Source of the DNA: Uloborus plumipes | Lineage: Eukaryota > Arthropoda > Arachnida > Araneae > Uloboridae | Direction: 5' to 3' | Assembly (NCBI GenBank): GCA_038373865.1 | Contig: JAXGGA010001068.1 | Location: 62,001-126,000 of the forward strand | Length of the DNA: 64,000 bases | Part shown: one piece after another, positions 1 through 10,615 of the stretch | Numbering within the stretch: position 1 is the first letter of the stretch | How the letters are laid out: each line of letters begins with the position of its first letter | The notes under the pieces: generated by a model | Databases searched by the model: none | Told to the model about the DNA's origin: nothing | Seen by the model: the letters and a program-made list of their open reading frames with translations, nothing else | Position numbers and translations under genes: made by a program

Positions 1-1369
1 AAGAAATAAAACATTGCTTCGTTTCTGTCAGTATTTTTGATATTAAGCTCCTTTTGAAAGAACTGATATAAATCTCTTATCTAATGCTAACATTTGTAAA
101 CATTTTGAGAAAATGACCTTGAAGAAAACAAGTTATCTACAATTTATTTTCACTCAAATTTACTTCGTTCTGAATCACTTTTAGATTTTTTTAGACCCCT
201 TATCAAAGTCTGAGAAAAAAGAAAAATGCAGTATTGATAAGATTTTCTGATTTATATTTAACTAAAAATAGAATCAATGACGATGATTTTTTGGCGCAAG
301 AGATTTTCCATTTTTAAATCAACACTCTCTATTTTGTTGAAAGGAAGATATCTTTCCTTTAATGCTGATCCGAAAATGTTACAAATATATAACTTTACAG
401 CTACCAAATACATTTTTTTTGTATTGGTTATTTGAAAGCGTTGACTTTCGTCCAAATAATACACCACACTTCATATACTAACCCCTACCCCTGGTGTCAC
501 CAGTACCTCTAGAGGTGTTAATATGCAGCAGGATTTAGAAACATTTTTCAATGTAAGCCTAACTAGAGTTCGCGCTTTCGCGTTTTGTGCCACGCGTTTT
601 ATTTTAAACTCAAAAAAATCCACTTATCCTCATCTCTTAAAAAACCCCTTTGCTTCTGTCTGCCTCATTTAAGCTGGAAGTTCTTAACTTTTTTTTCGTT
701 TTTGTTATATATTTCTAAACAAAGCGAAACTCACCAATGCATAGCTTGTGGTAAAAGTTCACAAACCACTGTTGTAAGCAATTATTAAAAACTGAATCGT
801 GAGTAACAAGAAACCAAACTAGGAAGATGATATAAATAAAGATGTTACGAAAGAAAAGTCGTAATAGGAATTTCGAAACCATATTCAACAAGTACGCTCT
901 AAGTCTCGGTAAAGGAAGGGATCGCTCAGCAGCAAGAACTCCGTAAAGCAATTTCTCTTTCAAAAATTCCTCGACCTCTAACAAATATTGAGGAAGTACA
1001 TCGAGAATATAGAAATCAGGACCGCTAAAAAGATTGAATATATTGGAAAATTTTCCTCGCAGAGTTTTACTCGGAATTGATTGAACCACCAGCCCATGCA
1101 ACTTCGATGACGAAACACGAAATTCAAGCATATTGTTAAGTCATACTGGGAAGTGTATCATATTTATCTGCAGGCAATTTCGATTTCTGGAGACCGAATG
1201 ACGGGAAATAAGAGTTTTGGAGAAAATAATTGTCTCTTATCATGTTTCGGTTTTGTAATAACGATTTCGAAAACTACTTTCGACTAACAAACCATTTTAT
1301 GCAAAATGCGATTTTTCAGGAGAAGTAATAAAGGTAAGAATACTAAAAAATGTCACATATACAAACAAA
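1..1369. other. AT-rich stretch, no supported gene
   Basis: Mostly AT-rich sequence with scattered stops. The only open frame of note is 138 codons on the minus strand (715-1131). It has a hydrophobic C-terminal part and no motif I recognise, and a frame this long can arise by chance in 128 kb of six-frame AT-rich sequence. A short palindrome (CCTCTAGAGG) lies near 508. Confidence 0.5.
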
Positions 1370-1740
1370 ATAAACCGTTGTTTTTACAATATAATACTGG
1401 TTCCAGTTTAAAACCGTAAAATGTACAGTAATAAACTGTAAAACTAACAATTATACAGTTTGTTTCTGTAAATCAGCAATTTTACAGTTTATTACCACCA
1501 AACTAAATGTATTATACAGTAAAAACAGCAGTATAATACTGGCAGCAGGTTCCAGTTTAAAACTTTATAAAATACATCGTAATAAACGAAAAAAATATCA
1601 ATTTTAGTTCATTACTATTAAGCAGCAATTTTGCAATTTATTAGTGTAAAATTAGCAATTTTACAGTTTATTACTGTAAAATTAGCAATTTTTAGTTTGT
1701 TACTTTAAAATTAGCTGTACAATATCCATTTTTAGTGTAT
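1370..1740. repeat. TTTACAGT-type dispersed repeat, copy A
   Basis: Internally repetitive AT-rich sequence built from alternating TTTTACAGT and ACTGTAAAA motifs about every 20-40 bases, with the phrases GTATAATACTGG and TTCCAGTTTAAAAC. The same vocabulary recurs near 39.2, 43.5, 44.1-45.5, 48.4 and 61.7 kb. It ends near TTTTTAGTGTATACAC, resembling the ACACTG-type ends of the other copies. No coding potential; probably a non-autonomous DNA element. Confidence 0.6.
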
Positions 1741-2300
1741 ACACAGTAGGGTCACTACGGGGGGGGGGCAGTACTTCTTGGGTGACGTCCTAAAAGTATT
1801 ATACAATTGTAAAAATACAAATAATTCCATTCTGAAATTTCATCTTATATTTTAATTTACATATCATCTATCAAGCCGAGCCCTATAGCTCGGAAGATAG
1901 GGGGAGGGTTACTCCGGTGACACTCTTCTTGGAGGTTACACCAAACTTGGTGTAAGTGTTAAAAAAATAAATACTTCAATTCTGAATTTGTTTTTTCGAA
2001 ATAAAGTAAAAAAAAAATAATTTATCAAAATATTAGATATTTTGGATTTCAGTTTTTAAGTTCACTATGAAACTGCTCTAGAACCCATTTTATTATTATT
2101 TGGTTAAATTATTAGGCTTCAGAAATAAAACTTAAAACAATTCAGAATGATTTAGAACAACTAAAAGTGATCAAATTTATGATTTGGTAAGTTAAATGAT
2201 GATGCTAATCACAAATATATGATAAAAACGGGGGGTTCTCATAGAAATTATTAAAGTTAATGCCCATTTTAATATGAAGACGAACCTTAATAACCATTTA
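1741..2300. other. Intergenic stretch with two related G-rich segments
   Basis: Two segments, starting near 1750 and 1906, share a GGGT(C/T)ACT...CTTCTTGG pattern followed by an AT-rich stretch ending in TTCTGAA, suggesting a diverged duplication of about 155 bp. A 9-bp-arm palindrome (TTACACCAA/TTGGTGTAA) lies near 1938-1957. No gene seen. Confidence 0.35.
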
Positions 2301-2305
2301 ACAAC

Positions 2306-2366
2306 GTAAGGTGTTATTTTTTCAGAAATAACGTGATCCACAAATTTCTGAAAAATAACACCTTAC
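2306..2366. repeat. Short inverted repeat (hairpin)
   Basis: Arms of 24 and 23 nt (GTAAGGTGTTATTTTTTCAG and its complement, differing by one T/A in the homopolymer) flank a 14-nt spacer. It has no poly-U tail or gene context that would make it a terminator; it is most likely a tiny palindromic repeat. Confidence 0.75.
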
Positions 2367-2663
2367 ACGTATCTCTAGTGTTAATAGTCTTCGAATACGA
2401 GAGAGTTTTTCGTTTTTTTTCTTTGGTTATACTTCAAATATGTTTTTCTTACGAAGGATGGAGGTAAAACCACAAATTATCACCCAGGTGATACCCGTTT
2501 TGGGACCGTCATAGCTATATGGGGCAATATTTCCAATAATGTACTGTAAATATACTGCCCGAATTCGACTCAAAGGAATCTTTAGACGTTTTTCCAACAC
2601 TGTTTTTAGTTAAGACTACTACAAGAATAATATTGGAACAAACATTCTACCAGGATATACTTT

Positions 2664-2980
2664 TTAACCCCTTAACGCTCGCATAATTTTGAAGAAAATG
2701 GTCATAAAAGTGCCTATTTTTTTATTCAAGAAAATTATATAAAACTCTAAAATATAACTCTAATAATATTTTTCTCTAAAAACGTTGCAAATAGACTAGG
2801 GCAGCCATCTGGTGTACATATTGAGAAATAAAACATGATTCAGGGCATAAGAAATAGATTGTTTTATTATTTTTCGCGCATTATTTTTGAACACTTCATC
2901 CCGGAAATATCACGGGCGCGAGAAATAGAGGACGAAACTTCACCCCGTCATTTTCACGGGCGCGAGAAGAAAGGGGTTAA
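2664..2980. mobile_element. TTAA-flanked MITE (piggyBac-like), copy 1
   Basis: A 309-bp segment (2668-2976) is bounded on both sides by TTAA. Its ends are CCCCTTAACGCTCGC on the left and the complement of CCCCTTTCTTCTCGCG on the right, so the inverted repeat is short and imperfect. Inside are two copies of the phrase TCACGGGCGCGAGAA. TTAA duplication with C-rich ends is the hallmark of piggyBac-type non-autonomous elements. No open frame. Three similar TTAA elements lie at 33.9, 40.7 and 45.6 kb. Confidence 0.55.
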
Positions 2981-3597
2981 AGACATTTGAATATTTAACA
3001 AAATAAAAACAACCGAAATATAAGTTTTTATCGAAGCAAATTAAATAATTTTACAGTTACAGTTCTTTAAAAGCAAAAAAGTTCAGTCTCAATGAAAAAG
3101 AAAAGCATTGAACTCAAAATTCAATCAAAAGGATCTCTAACTTCCGAGTTGAAACTAATTTCGTTCCGAGTTGGCATTCAAATGAAAAGCAAACAGTAGT
3201 CAAATATTCAAAGTCTTTTTCAAACATTTTCCAGCGAAGCGTGTGAAATCTTTGAAACTACCATTCCGCTGTACCTTTGATAAAGATTACTCTGGCGTTA
3301 TTAATGGTTGGGAACTGAAATATTGGATGGATTTAGGGTGCAAAAACATTCCATATGTCAAAGTTCACAGGACTGGTTGTCGAATGCGAAGTGTACGCCA
3401 CATGAAGTTTTTAAAACAAAGATAGAGCTTCTATTCCAGTAGAAAAAAAATACTTAAGCTCTAATAAAGATTCATTTTAAGTCGGGATATTAGGTAGTAT
3501 GAAATATTTACTAAATCATATTATAGAGTAAGTAATCAAAATTTAACAACAGTGTTTCGTGTAAGTTGTAAAGTATTGGAAATGTTTTAATCTTTCA
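2981..3597. other. AT-rich stretch, nothing identified
   Basis: A 60-codon open frame at 3243-3425 shows no family motif and no splice context I trust. No repeats or RNA genes seen. Confidence 0.4.
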
Positions 3598-4891
3598 TAC
3601 CGTAAAATGGGGTGAATCGGAACACTTTTCAGCTTTGATTGTAAAAAAAGCAGTTAAAAATTTTTTTTTCAATTTGATTTTCTGGGTAAAAACTTCGGTC
3701 TTGCTTTACTTTTGATATTCCAAGAAAACACAAAACATTTTGAACAGTTATTATTAAAATATATGGGAAATTATGGGTGTTCCGAATCACCCCGCTGATA
3801 GGGGTCAACCGGAACACATGTTAAAAATTGTATTTTTTTCTATGAAACCTGTAATAGGTCTCCCAAACATGAGTAATATTGATGAGGGAGAACAAGAACA
3901 GATAATTACTGTCAAATAAAAGTATAATTTCAATACCAGTAAACGTTTATAATTGGTCAAAATTCAAAATAATTTTGAACTTATGAAAAACGAAAAGTAA
4001 TTTTAAGAAATGCTTTTGAATTGAAATACAAAGATTTAACACGAATGGAAGTCACTCATGTCGTCCACAAATATGTACTTGTCCTTAAAACTAGCAATTG
4101 TGACTTGGCTTAAGTTTTTCATAGCATCTTCTGGGATGATCTCTGCCTTTTCTTTAGTTTCTTAAAATCTCTGGGTTTCGGGGGTTGTCCTGAAAGATTT
4201 TTTCGCTTATTCATCACTGTCTGTGTGCTTGCCTTTTGCTATCTAAAGTCTATATGACTTTCCTCCTCGTATTTTAAATAAAAAGAAGTCTCCTGGAGAA
4301 AAAATCTTATGAAATCTGCAACTTTTTGTCATTCTACGATCTAGTTGCTCACGAGAAGGGATAAACAGTAATAAATCCTTGTCCTTGTCTTGATTAGAGG
4401 AATTGGGGTTAGAATCTTGATTTTTCAAACAGTTTCCTTCAAATAAGTTTGAATTGGAACAACAGAACAAAGTGTTCTGATTCACCCCGAAATTTTTTTT
4501 CCAATGGCATTTTTCAGAATTCTTCATTTTTATGACACAATTTATAAAAAATGTAAATTCTAATGTGGTATTCTGTTGTTCATTTACATGTATAATTGAA
4601 ACATACCACTCTTAGGTTTAAAATATAAGAAGGTTTGTTCTTGCATATGAAGTTTTGCAGTCTATGAAAATGTGATGTTTTCTAGCATTCCACGTACAGC
4701 CCTCCTTAGAAGCCAGTAGCGTTGCCAGATTGACAAAAGTAATTTTTTCCTACTTCCTATGATCTTACTTTTCTAAAAAAAAATTAATGGCGAAAAATAC
4801 CCATTAGTATATTTATGAAGAATTTCTTTGTACGGCCTGGAAGTTTTGTTCGGATTGACCCCGCTGTTCCTATACACCCCATTTTACGGTA
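3598..4891. mobile_element. 1.29-kb non-autonomous TA-flanked transposon, copy 1
   Basis: The segment starts and ends with a 15-bp inverted repeat (CCGTAAAATGGGGTG and its complement) and is flanked by TA on both sides, the target used by Tc1/mariner-type elements. A near-identical element lies at 25992-27289 in unrelated flanks, which confirms both ends. No open frame encodes a transposase; the minus-strand frame at 4243-4527 is not conserved in the other copy. A motif of the form GGGGTnAATCGGAACA occurs at five places (about 3609, 3778, 3801, 4472, 4848), forward at the left and mostly reversed at the right. Confidence 0.85.
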
Positions 4892-5609
4892 CTTAATGCC
4901 GTTTAAAGGTTTTTTAAAAATATTTGCAAAATATAATTTTGACTAGATTTATAACTTTTAAAAAATCATATGTTGAAGACACCCAAAGCTTTTTTTGACA
5001 TGATTGAGTCGTGCCTCTTTCTTTCTTGAAACTAAAAAAAATTCCGATGGTGGAAAACTAAATAAACTTATAAACAAAAACAAGAAGTTCTGTCAAGAAC
5101 TAAACGAGCCTACTTTCCCGTACATCGACATCGGCATTCTAGCATCTGATCATTATTCTCTTGATTATCTAAGACTAAAAATTATGTCAAACATACCTCT
5201 AAAAGCAAAATATACCTCTCTCATCAGATGAAATAGACACATAAAAAGTAAATAAATGAATAAATAAAGTTTTGTCGCACCTTTTAAAGAATGTAACTGT
5301 TACAGTTCTTCCGTAGAAAAATTCCTCAATTGTTTTCAAAAAAAAATTAAAAGTACAAAGTACATCAAAACACATTTTATCAAAGAAAGAAAAAAAAAAG
5401 AAAAAAAAAACTCGTCCGTTGATAAAATGTCTCGAATTTCACTTTTAATCCGTTGCCAGTTGTTAAATATAAATTAAGAATAAAATGCCCTAGTGAATGA
5501 AACATTTTTGTTACAAAAAAAATCGTCTGCCAAAAATAATAATAATAATAATAATAAATTCAATAAAACAAATGAATAAATAAACAAAAAATCGTCTGCA
5601 CAGTCAGTC
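4892..5609. other. AT-rich stretch with simple repeats
   Basis: Poly-A tracts and an (AAT)n run near 5538-5558. The 75-codon frame at 5004-5231 shows no recognisable domain. No gene or RNA supported. Confidence 0.4.
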
Positions 5610-5985
5610 ATTTTTTTCGGACTGTTTACTCAAAAGTTATTAGGGGTGACAGCTTGCTTGAGCGGTTCAATGTTGAATGAAAAATTGTTCAAATCGGAAA
5701 TGTAAATACGGGAATGAAGTATCCTTGAAAAGTTCTTTCCAACAAAAAAAAGTTTGTTCAAATCGGACTGTTCATTAAAAAGTTAGTATCGCGGGACCGG
5801 TTATTTGAACGGCTCAAAGTTGAACCAAAAATTGTTCAAATCAAAAAATCAAATATGGGAATGAGCTGTACTCGCCGAGATCTTTCCAACAAAAAAAAGT
5901 TTGTCCAAATCGGAATGTTCATTCAAAAGTTATTAGGGGGGGACAGACAGACAGACCGACCGACAGACCGACAGACACACAAATT
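5610..5985. repeat. About 146-bp tandem repeat ending in a GACA tract
   Basis: Two and a bit units with a period near 146 bp, recognised by CAAAAGTTATTAGGGG, TTGTTCAAATCGGA and TTTCCAACAAAAAAAAGTTTG. The last unit runs into a GACAGACAGACCGACC tract (5941-5983). A similar layout of a diverged unit followed by GACA/GAAA occurs near 56.1 and 57.2 kb, suggesting the tails of one class of dispersed element. The open frame at 5855-6139 is a by-product of the repeats. Confidence 0.6.
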
Positions 5986-6049
5986 CCCCATCTCAATACC
6001 CTACTTTCAAATTTTTAATTTTTCGATATTCATTTTACCTCTTTATTTT

Positions 6050-6129
6050 TTTAACTTGGCGATATTTTTTGGACTTGGCGATATTTTTTTTAACTTGGCG
6101 ATATTTTTTGGACTTGGCGATATTTTTTC
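6050..6129 (+). repeat. Short tandem repeat (about 37 bp, two copies)
   Basis: The phrase ACTTGGCGATATTTTTT occurs four times in succession, alternately preceded by TTTA or TTGG, giving a 37-bp unit repeated twice. Confidence 0.8.
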
Positions 6130-6250
6130 GATGCATTAAGCTACTTTTAATACTTTTTTCGTCTTTCTTTTATTTTTAACGGGAAAGTAGGCTAAAAAAT
6201 GAAATCAAATACAATACAATAAATAAATAGGTGAATAAAAATAAAATAAA

Positions 6251-6300
6251 TACACTGCTCGACATTGAAAATGCAACACCAAGAAGGAGTGGTCAGAAAT
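6251..6300 (+). repeat. Left terminal inverted repeat of the Tc1-like element
   Basis: Exact complement of 7611-7660, including the TA at the outer end. Similarity continues for about 20 bp inward with mismatches. Confidence 0.95.
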
Positions 6301-6397
6301 TGATGAAATTTGGTAAGAAGACAGAGACAGCATGGAACAATAAGTGATATTTATTTCAAAATAAGTAAGCAAAATTTAGAGCGAGGACGGCGTCGGC

Positions 6398-7415
6398 TCA
6401 GTAAGAAGTAGGACCACCGCGGACAGCGATGCACGAAGAAACACGTCTAGGCATGGAATCAATAAGCCTGCGGATGGTGTCCTGAGGGATGGCACTCCAT
6501 TCCCTTTCAACCATTTGCCACAGTTCGTCCTCTGAACGAGGCAGTGACAGGTTCTGCAAACGGCGTCCAATTACGTCCCACACATGTTCGATTGGTGGCA
6601 AGTCAGGAGAGTATGGTGGCCAGGAAAGCATCTGTACACCTCGTGGAGCATGTTGGCTGATTCGAGCACTGTAAGGCCGGGCGCTATCCTGTTGAAAAAT
6701 TGCATTTGGCAGACCCTGAAGGTAGGGGATTGCCACCGGCCGCAGTATCGTTGGGCCGTCATAGTGCCCCGAATACGAACTAGAGGTGATACGGAATTGT
6801 ATGCAATAGTGCCCCAAACATTATGCCACGTTGTCGCGCTGTGGGGCGTTCCACAGTTACTGCCGGATTCGGTCTTTCTCCGCGTCGACGTCACACACGT
6901 ATGCGATGACTATCGCTGGACAAACAGAAGCGGGATTCACCTGAGAACACTACGGTTTGCCATTCTGCCATCCACGTTGCTCTGGTCCGGCACCATTCCA
7001 AACGTTGGAGTCTGTGCTGTGAGGTCAATGGCAGTCTTCTTAGCGGGCGCCGTGATTGCAGGCCACGTGCAACCAGTCGACGGGAAATGGTTCTGGTCGA
7101 CACAGGAACATCCAGGGTACCTTGCACGTGCTGCAGAATCGACGTACAAGTGACTTGCGGGTCCGCCACAGCTTGTCGGTGAATCCGTCGATCCAAGCAG
7201 TCTGACGTCACTCTGGCTGCACCTGCACCCCTCAATGTGGCTACATTTCCTCTTTCCAACCATCTCCGACACAGCCGATGCACAGTGCTTGCATCCATGT
7301 GGGTATCAGCTGCAATTTGACGTATGGACCAATCTCCCCTTCTCAGTCCGATCACCATACCCCTTGTAAAGTCGCCTATATGCTGGAAGTGTCTTCGTTG
7401 AGGACGGCGTGGCAT
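6398..7415 (-). pseudogene. Tc1-like DDE transposase, frameshifted pseudogene
   Basis: Cut-and-paste transposase that would bind the element's ends and move it by the DDE mechanism in the nucleus. The N-terminal piece (6891-7415, starting MPRRPQRRHF) holds two helix-turn-helix segments, around residues 31-52 (SIRQIAADTHMDASTVHRL) and 105-125, then the start of the catalytic domain. The frame then shifts near 6900, continues as VWGTIAYNSVSPLVRIRGTM, and shifts again near 6750 into the C-terminal piece ending at 6398. Catalytic residues: the first Asp is replaced by Gly (SGESRF, residue 159), the second Asp is kept (QQDSARP), and the Glu is kept (PIEHVWD). Only 32 residues separate the last two, against 34 in classical Tc1, suggesting a two-residue loss. 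It cannot make an active enzyme. Confidence 0.93.
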
Positions 7416-7610
7416 TTCCTACTATCACAAGTATCCTTCGAGACAAAAACCAAATTTCTCCGATAATTAGTCTGGCAAAAAAACCAACATGAACATAGCT
7501 CACTTTTCAACTTCATTCTCTTATATCTTACTTCACGTGCGTCGGAGAGCTGCGCATTTCATATCATTTGCATAACTCAGTGACGTGCGTCTACGGTAAA
7601 ATTTGCATGA

Positions 7611-7660
7611 ATTTCTGACCACTCCTTCTTGGTGTTGCATTTTCAATGTCGAGCAGTGTA
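7611..7660 (-). repeat. Right terminal inverted repeat of the Tc1-like element
   Basis: Exact complement of 6251-6300; the outer TA is the duplicated target. Confidence 0.95.
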
Positions 7661-9684
7661 AATACATAAATAAAACGAAAATAAATCGAGCGGATATTAT
7701 AAAATAAAGGTTTCATGCTGCGAAACTTGTGAAGAATGTTTAATATGCATATTTCGACAAAAAAATATTTTAAAAATAATATTTATCAACTTTTTTATAA
7801 GCACATTACGGCGTGTCACCCGTATGTTCTGGGCAAGAAGCCACATTTGTGTGGGAGCGCCTGTCATAAGAACAGAAAATTAATATATTTCTATCTGCAT
7901 CAGAATTATCTAAACTAAAACAAAAGGAAACTAAATGGTTTTGACGCAATAAGCTTGATACCGTTCGAGCATTCTTTAATGCTAGAGGATAAGTCACCGA
8001 ATCCTCACTTTCATTGGGGAAAATTTAAGTTATCTCTTGGTGATTTTGGCATTTATTTTTGCTAATACTTGAAATAAGCTGGAATACTTTCTCAGTATTT
8101 GATTTTATTGTATTCTCATTTGCTTGCTAGTCTGTATTAGCTTTTGGCTGCATTTGCTATAGCACTTGGTGAATCAGGATGGTGCCAAGTCCTTACGAAA
8201 AACATATCAAAGTTTTCTTAGAAGTTTCCTAATTTATTCTTGATTCATTTCTATTGGGAATGTTTTAATATTCTTCAGGGAGATTCCAGGTTAGTGTCAG
8301 GAAGGTAATTTACTTTTAGCAGGTAATTTTCTTGTTGTGACTATTAGATGATTTGCGGGCATTTAGTCCCATTAAGTATATTCTTTTCCCAGGAGGGTCT
8401 TTGAATTTCTTTTAGTGTAGAATCGTCACATGTAGAAAAATAATGATCAATTTTAGTACCCAGTGTTCAAATAATATATTGTGGATAAAAAACTCCTCAA
8501 TATTATTATCACACTAGATACTCTTTTTTCGCCGCATGTCATTTTCTTTTTTTACGAAACAAATAAAATTGCTATCATGTACCATTCTTAAAATTTTTGT
8601 CCAATCGATACAAGCGGTTATCCGGAGAAGTTTAGGACGTTACGTGTGACTGGTCACGTGACAAATAGGCCACAGATTTCCTTTTTGTGTGTGTCAGGAT
8701 TTCTAATCTATTTCCTCTGTGAGACAGACGTAGGCTCCATCGACATAGCTGTCGCATGTGCAGTTCATTTATTTTCCACAAAATCAGGGTTCAAAGTTTT
8801 TTTTTTTTTTTTGTTCGGAATATGAGAGCTATTACTTACAAAACTTCATGTCCATTTCTCATCACATTCTTTTCTTATTTGTGTTTTGTAGGTTGAGGAT
8901 TTTTTTTATGATTGAAATACTGCTATGTTGCTTTTTTACAAAATGTTGCTGATATTTCAGGGCTGCATGGGTACATGGAAAATTTATAAGCGTGTTATTG
9001 AGAACTGAAAGCTCCTGATTAAAATAAAAGTGAAGTTATTGTGGATGGCCAAAATCATTTATTGATGGAAAAAGCATGAAAAGTGTGATTCTTTTTTTTT
9101 CTAATTGATGAATACTGTTTTCATCTTACAGGTTATGTTAAAAAAGCACCAAGATTTGCAATAATTCTGATGTTTTTTCGAGGTACTGTCTGTAAGCAAT
9201 TATTAAATTTAAGAAATCACTTTATTTCGCTAGATTTGCTGAAAGTGACCTTTTACCCAAAGTCTCATCAGTTATACTTTACGACGTCACAGCCAGTAAC
9301 TAATATATTATATTTTAAAATGCTCCGAACAAGGCTGGATTTAAGCAACTCTGAGAACCAAAATGTCAGATAGATCAGTCTGTCCTCTCAAGAAGTTCTC
9401 GTTTTATAAGAAAACAACCCGGGGCAATTTAACAATTGTGGCCCGCGATAATGCAGGAATTATCTTTTTTTCTTAAAAATCTCCATCCAGACTAGGCATG
9501 CCCTGTTTTGAGTGAATTTAATGAGGACTGGCTGTAATTGACTGTTTGTAATTGGCTGAACTGTAAAGACACTTAATAAAGACGTTGGATATATTTTCCA
9601 ACTCGTAGCTAAAAACACATTTTTCACATTAGTGAGAGGTCCTTGTTCCTGCATCGTGCATCAAGTCAGGAAACTTTTCCTCAA
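7661..9684. other. AT-rich stretch, no supported gene
   Basis: Short frames only (all under 70 codons), poly-T tracts and no inverted repeats or RNA genes that I can see. A small palindrome (GTGACTGGTCAC) lies near 8647-8658. Confidence 0.4.
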
Positions 9685-9979
9685 AGAAACTTGTTATTGT
9701 TGCTGTCTTGTACCAGCTAGATTGGGAATTTCGGGGGGGGGGGGGTGTGCTGTTTCACTTTTCCAACTATACCGTCATTTGGTGCGTTCCACAAGTTTGA
9801 TATGCATAACACACGCGTGCCATATGTACCTATTTCTAAGGCAGGCAACAATTTACAGCAAAACAACGCAAAGGATAATTACAGAAGATAGAGAATGTAC
9901 ATCTATGCAAGAGCTGGGATTCGAACCCGGAACCTCCTGTTCAGTGTCAGATTTCTCTGACCACTAGACAAGGTGGACG
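9685..9979 (-). mobile_element. tRNA-derived SINE, minus strand
   Basis: Read on the minus strand, 9979-9911 is tRNA-like: an A-box-like TCTAGTGGTCAGAG and a B-box GGTTCGAATCC, the internal pol III promoter of a tRNA. The acceptor arms do not pair and no standard anticodon arm is visible, so it is a tRNA-related SINE head and not a tRNA gene. The body continues toward 9685. There, GTACCAGCTAG and AATTTCGGG followed by a pyrimidine-rich segment are shared with the 152-bp tandem array at 63.36-64.0 kb. A second head is at 23722-23790. Confidence 0.7.
9734..9747 (+). repeat. Poly-G run inside the SINE body
   Basis: About 13 consecutive G after AATTTC. The homologous units at 63.4 kb have only four G here, so the run expanded in this copy. 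Confidence 0.9.
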
Positions 9980-10473
9980 GAAAGAAACTTGTGTTTCACA
10001 GGCAATGGATGAAAATCCGCGAAATCCTAAAACGCTACCAAGAAGTAATCATTAACGTTATGGATTTTTTTTTACAATGCACACAAAAACAAGAGGAATA
10101 AAAGTCATACAACACCAAAAACTTTTATTTCTCAGATATATTTTAAAACGAGTTTCTATTTTTGTTAGATTGTAGTGTTGGACACACTGGAATATGGGAA
10201 TTTTTTGTGTTTCTTCCTTCCTTTTTCTGTTTCGAATAACCATGGACTGCCATCGTTATTCATACTGAACCATAAAAAGGGCACAAGTGACATAAGTATG
10301 TCATACACGCAAGTTCGTTTACCCCCTCTACTTAATATAGATGTATTTCAGTCAATCAGCGGGAAAAATTATTTATGAAGGATATTTAACTGTATTATTT
10401 TAGGCATTTGCCAATTTTAAAGACTTGTTACTATTTTTTAAATAAATCTTTAGATTTGCAATCTAAAACAAAT
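9980..10473. other. AT-rich stretch, nothing identified
   Basis: Only short frames on both strands and no recognised repeat ends. Confidence 0.4.
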
Positions 10474-10615
10474 CTGTACCTCAGAACCAGACTAACGTAA
10501 GTCCATTTTCGTCATTTTTCGGTAGAGGGGAAAAACGATTGTCGAATACATCGTTTTTCCCCTCTACCGAAAAATAACGAAAATGGACTTACGTTAGTCT
10601 GGTTCTGAGGTACAG
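10474..10615. repeat. Near-perfect 66-bp-arm hairpin (palindromic MITE)
   Basis: Arms 10474-10539 and 10550-10615 are complementary over 66 bases with one mismatch, around a 10-nt loop. Each outer end reads CTGTACCTCAGAACCAGAC. The bases just outside are AAAT on both sides, which may be a 4-bp target duplication. It contains no coding frame. The near-identity of the arms points to a recent origin or to conversion between the arms. Confidence 0.92.

Larger units (their letters stand above)
6251..7660 (-). mobile_element. Tc1-like DNA transposon, full length but inactive
   Basis: A 1406-bp element (6253-7658) flanked by TA. Its terminal inverted repeats match perfectly over about 48 bp (starting CACTGCTCGACATTGAAAAT) and extend imperfectly to about 70 bp. 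It contains one degraded Tc1-type transposase on the minus strand. Length, TA target and coding content are what a Tc1/mariner element should have. The G+C content is clearly higher than in the flanks, so it is probably a fairly recent arrival compared with the AT-rich surroundings, though old enough to have lost its frame. Confidence 0.95.

Noticed and set aside
2306..2366. Transcription terminator
   Set aside because: The hairpin has no T-tract at the right place and no neighbouring gene; this is not a bacterial sequence.
4243..4527. 94-codon minus-strand frame in the 3.6-kb element
   Set aside because: The frame is not preserved in the near-identical copy at 26-27.3 kb.
6584..7153. 189-codon plus-strand frame within the Tc1-like element
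   Set aside because: It lies opposite the transposase pseudogene and its translation has no recognisable domain; the minus strand gives clear Tc1 motifs.
9911..9979. Functional tRNA gene on the minus strand
   Set aside because: A and B boxes are present, but acceptor arms do not pair and no good anticodon arm forms; it fits a SINE head better.
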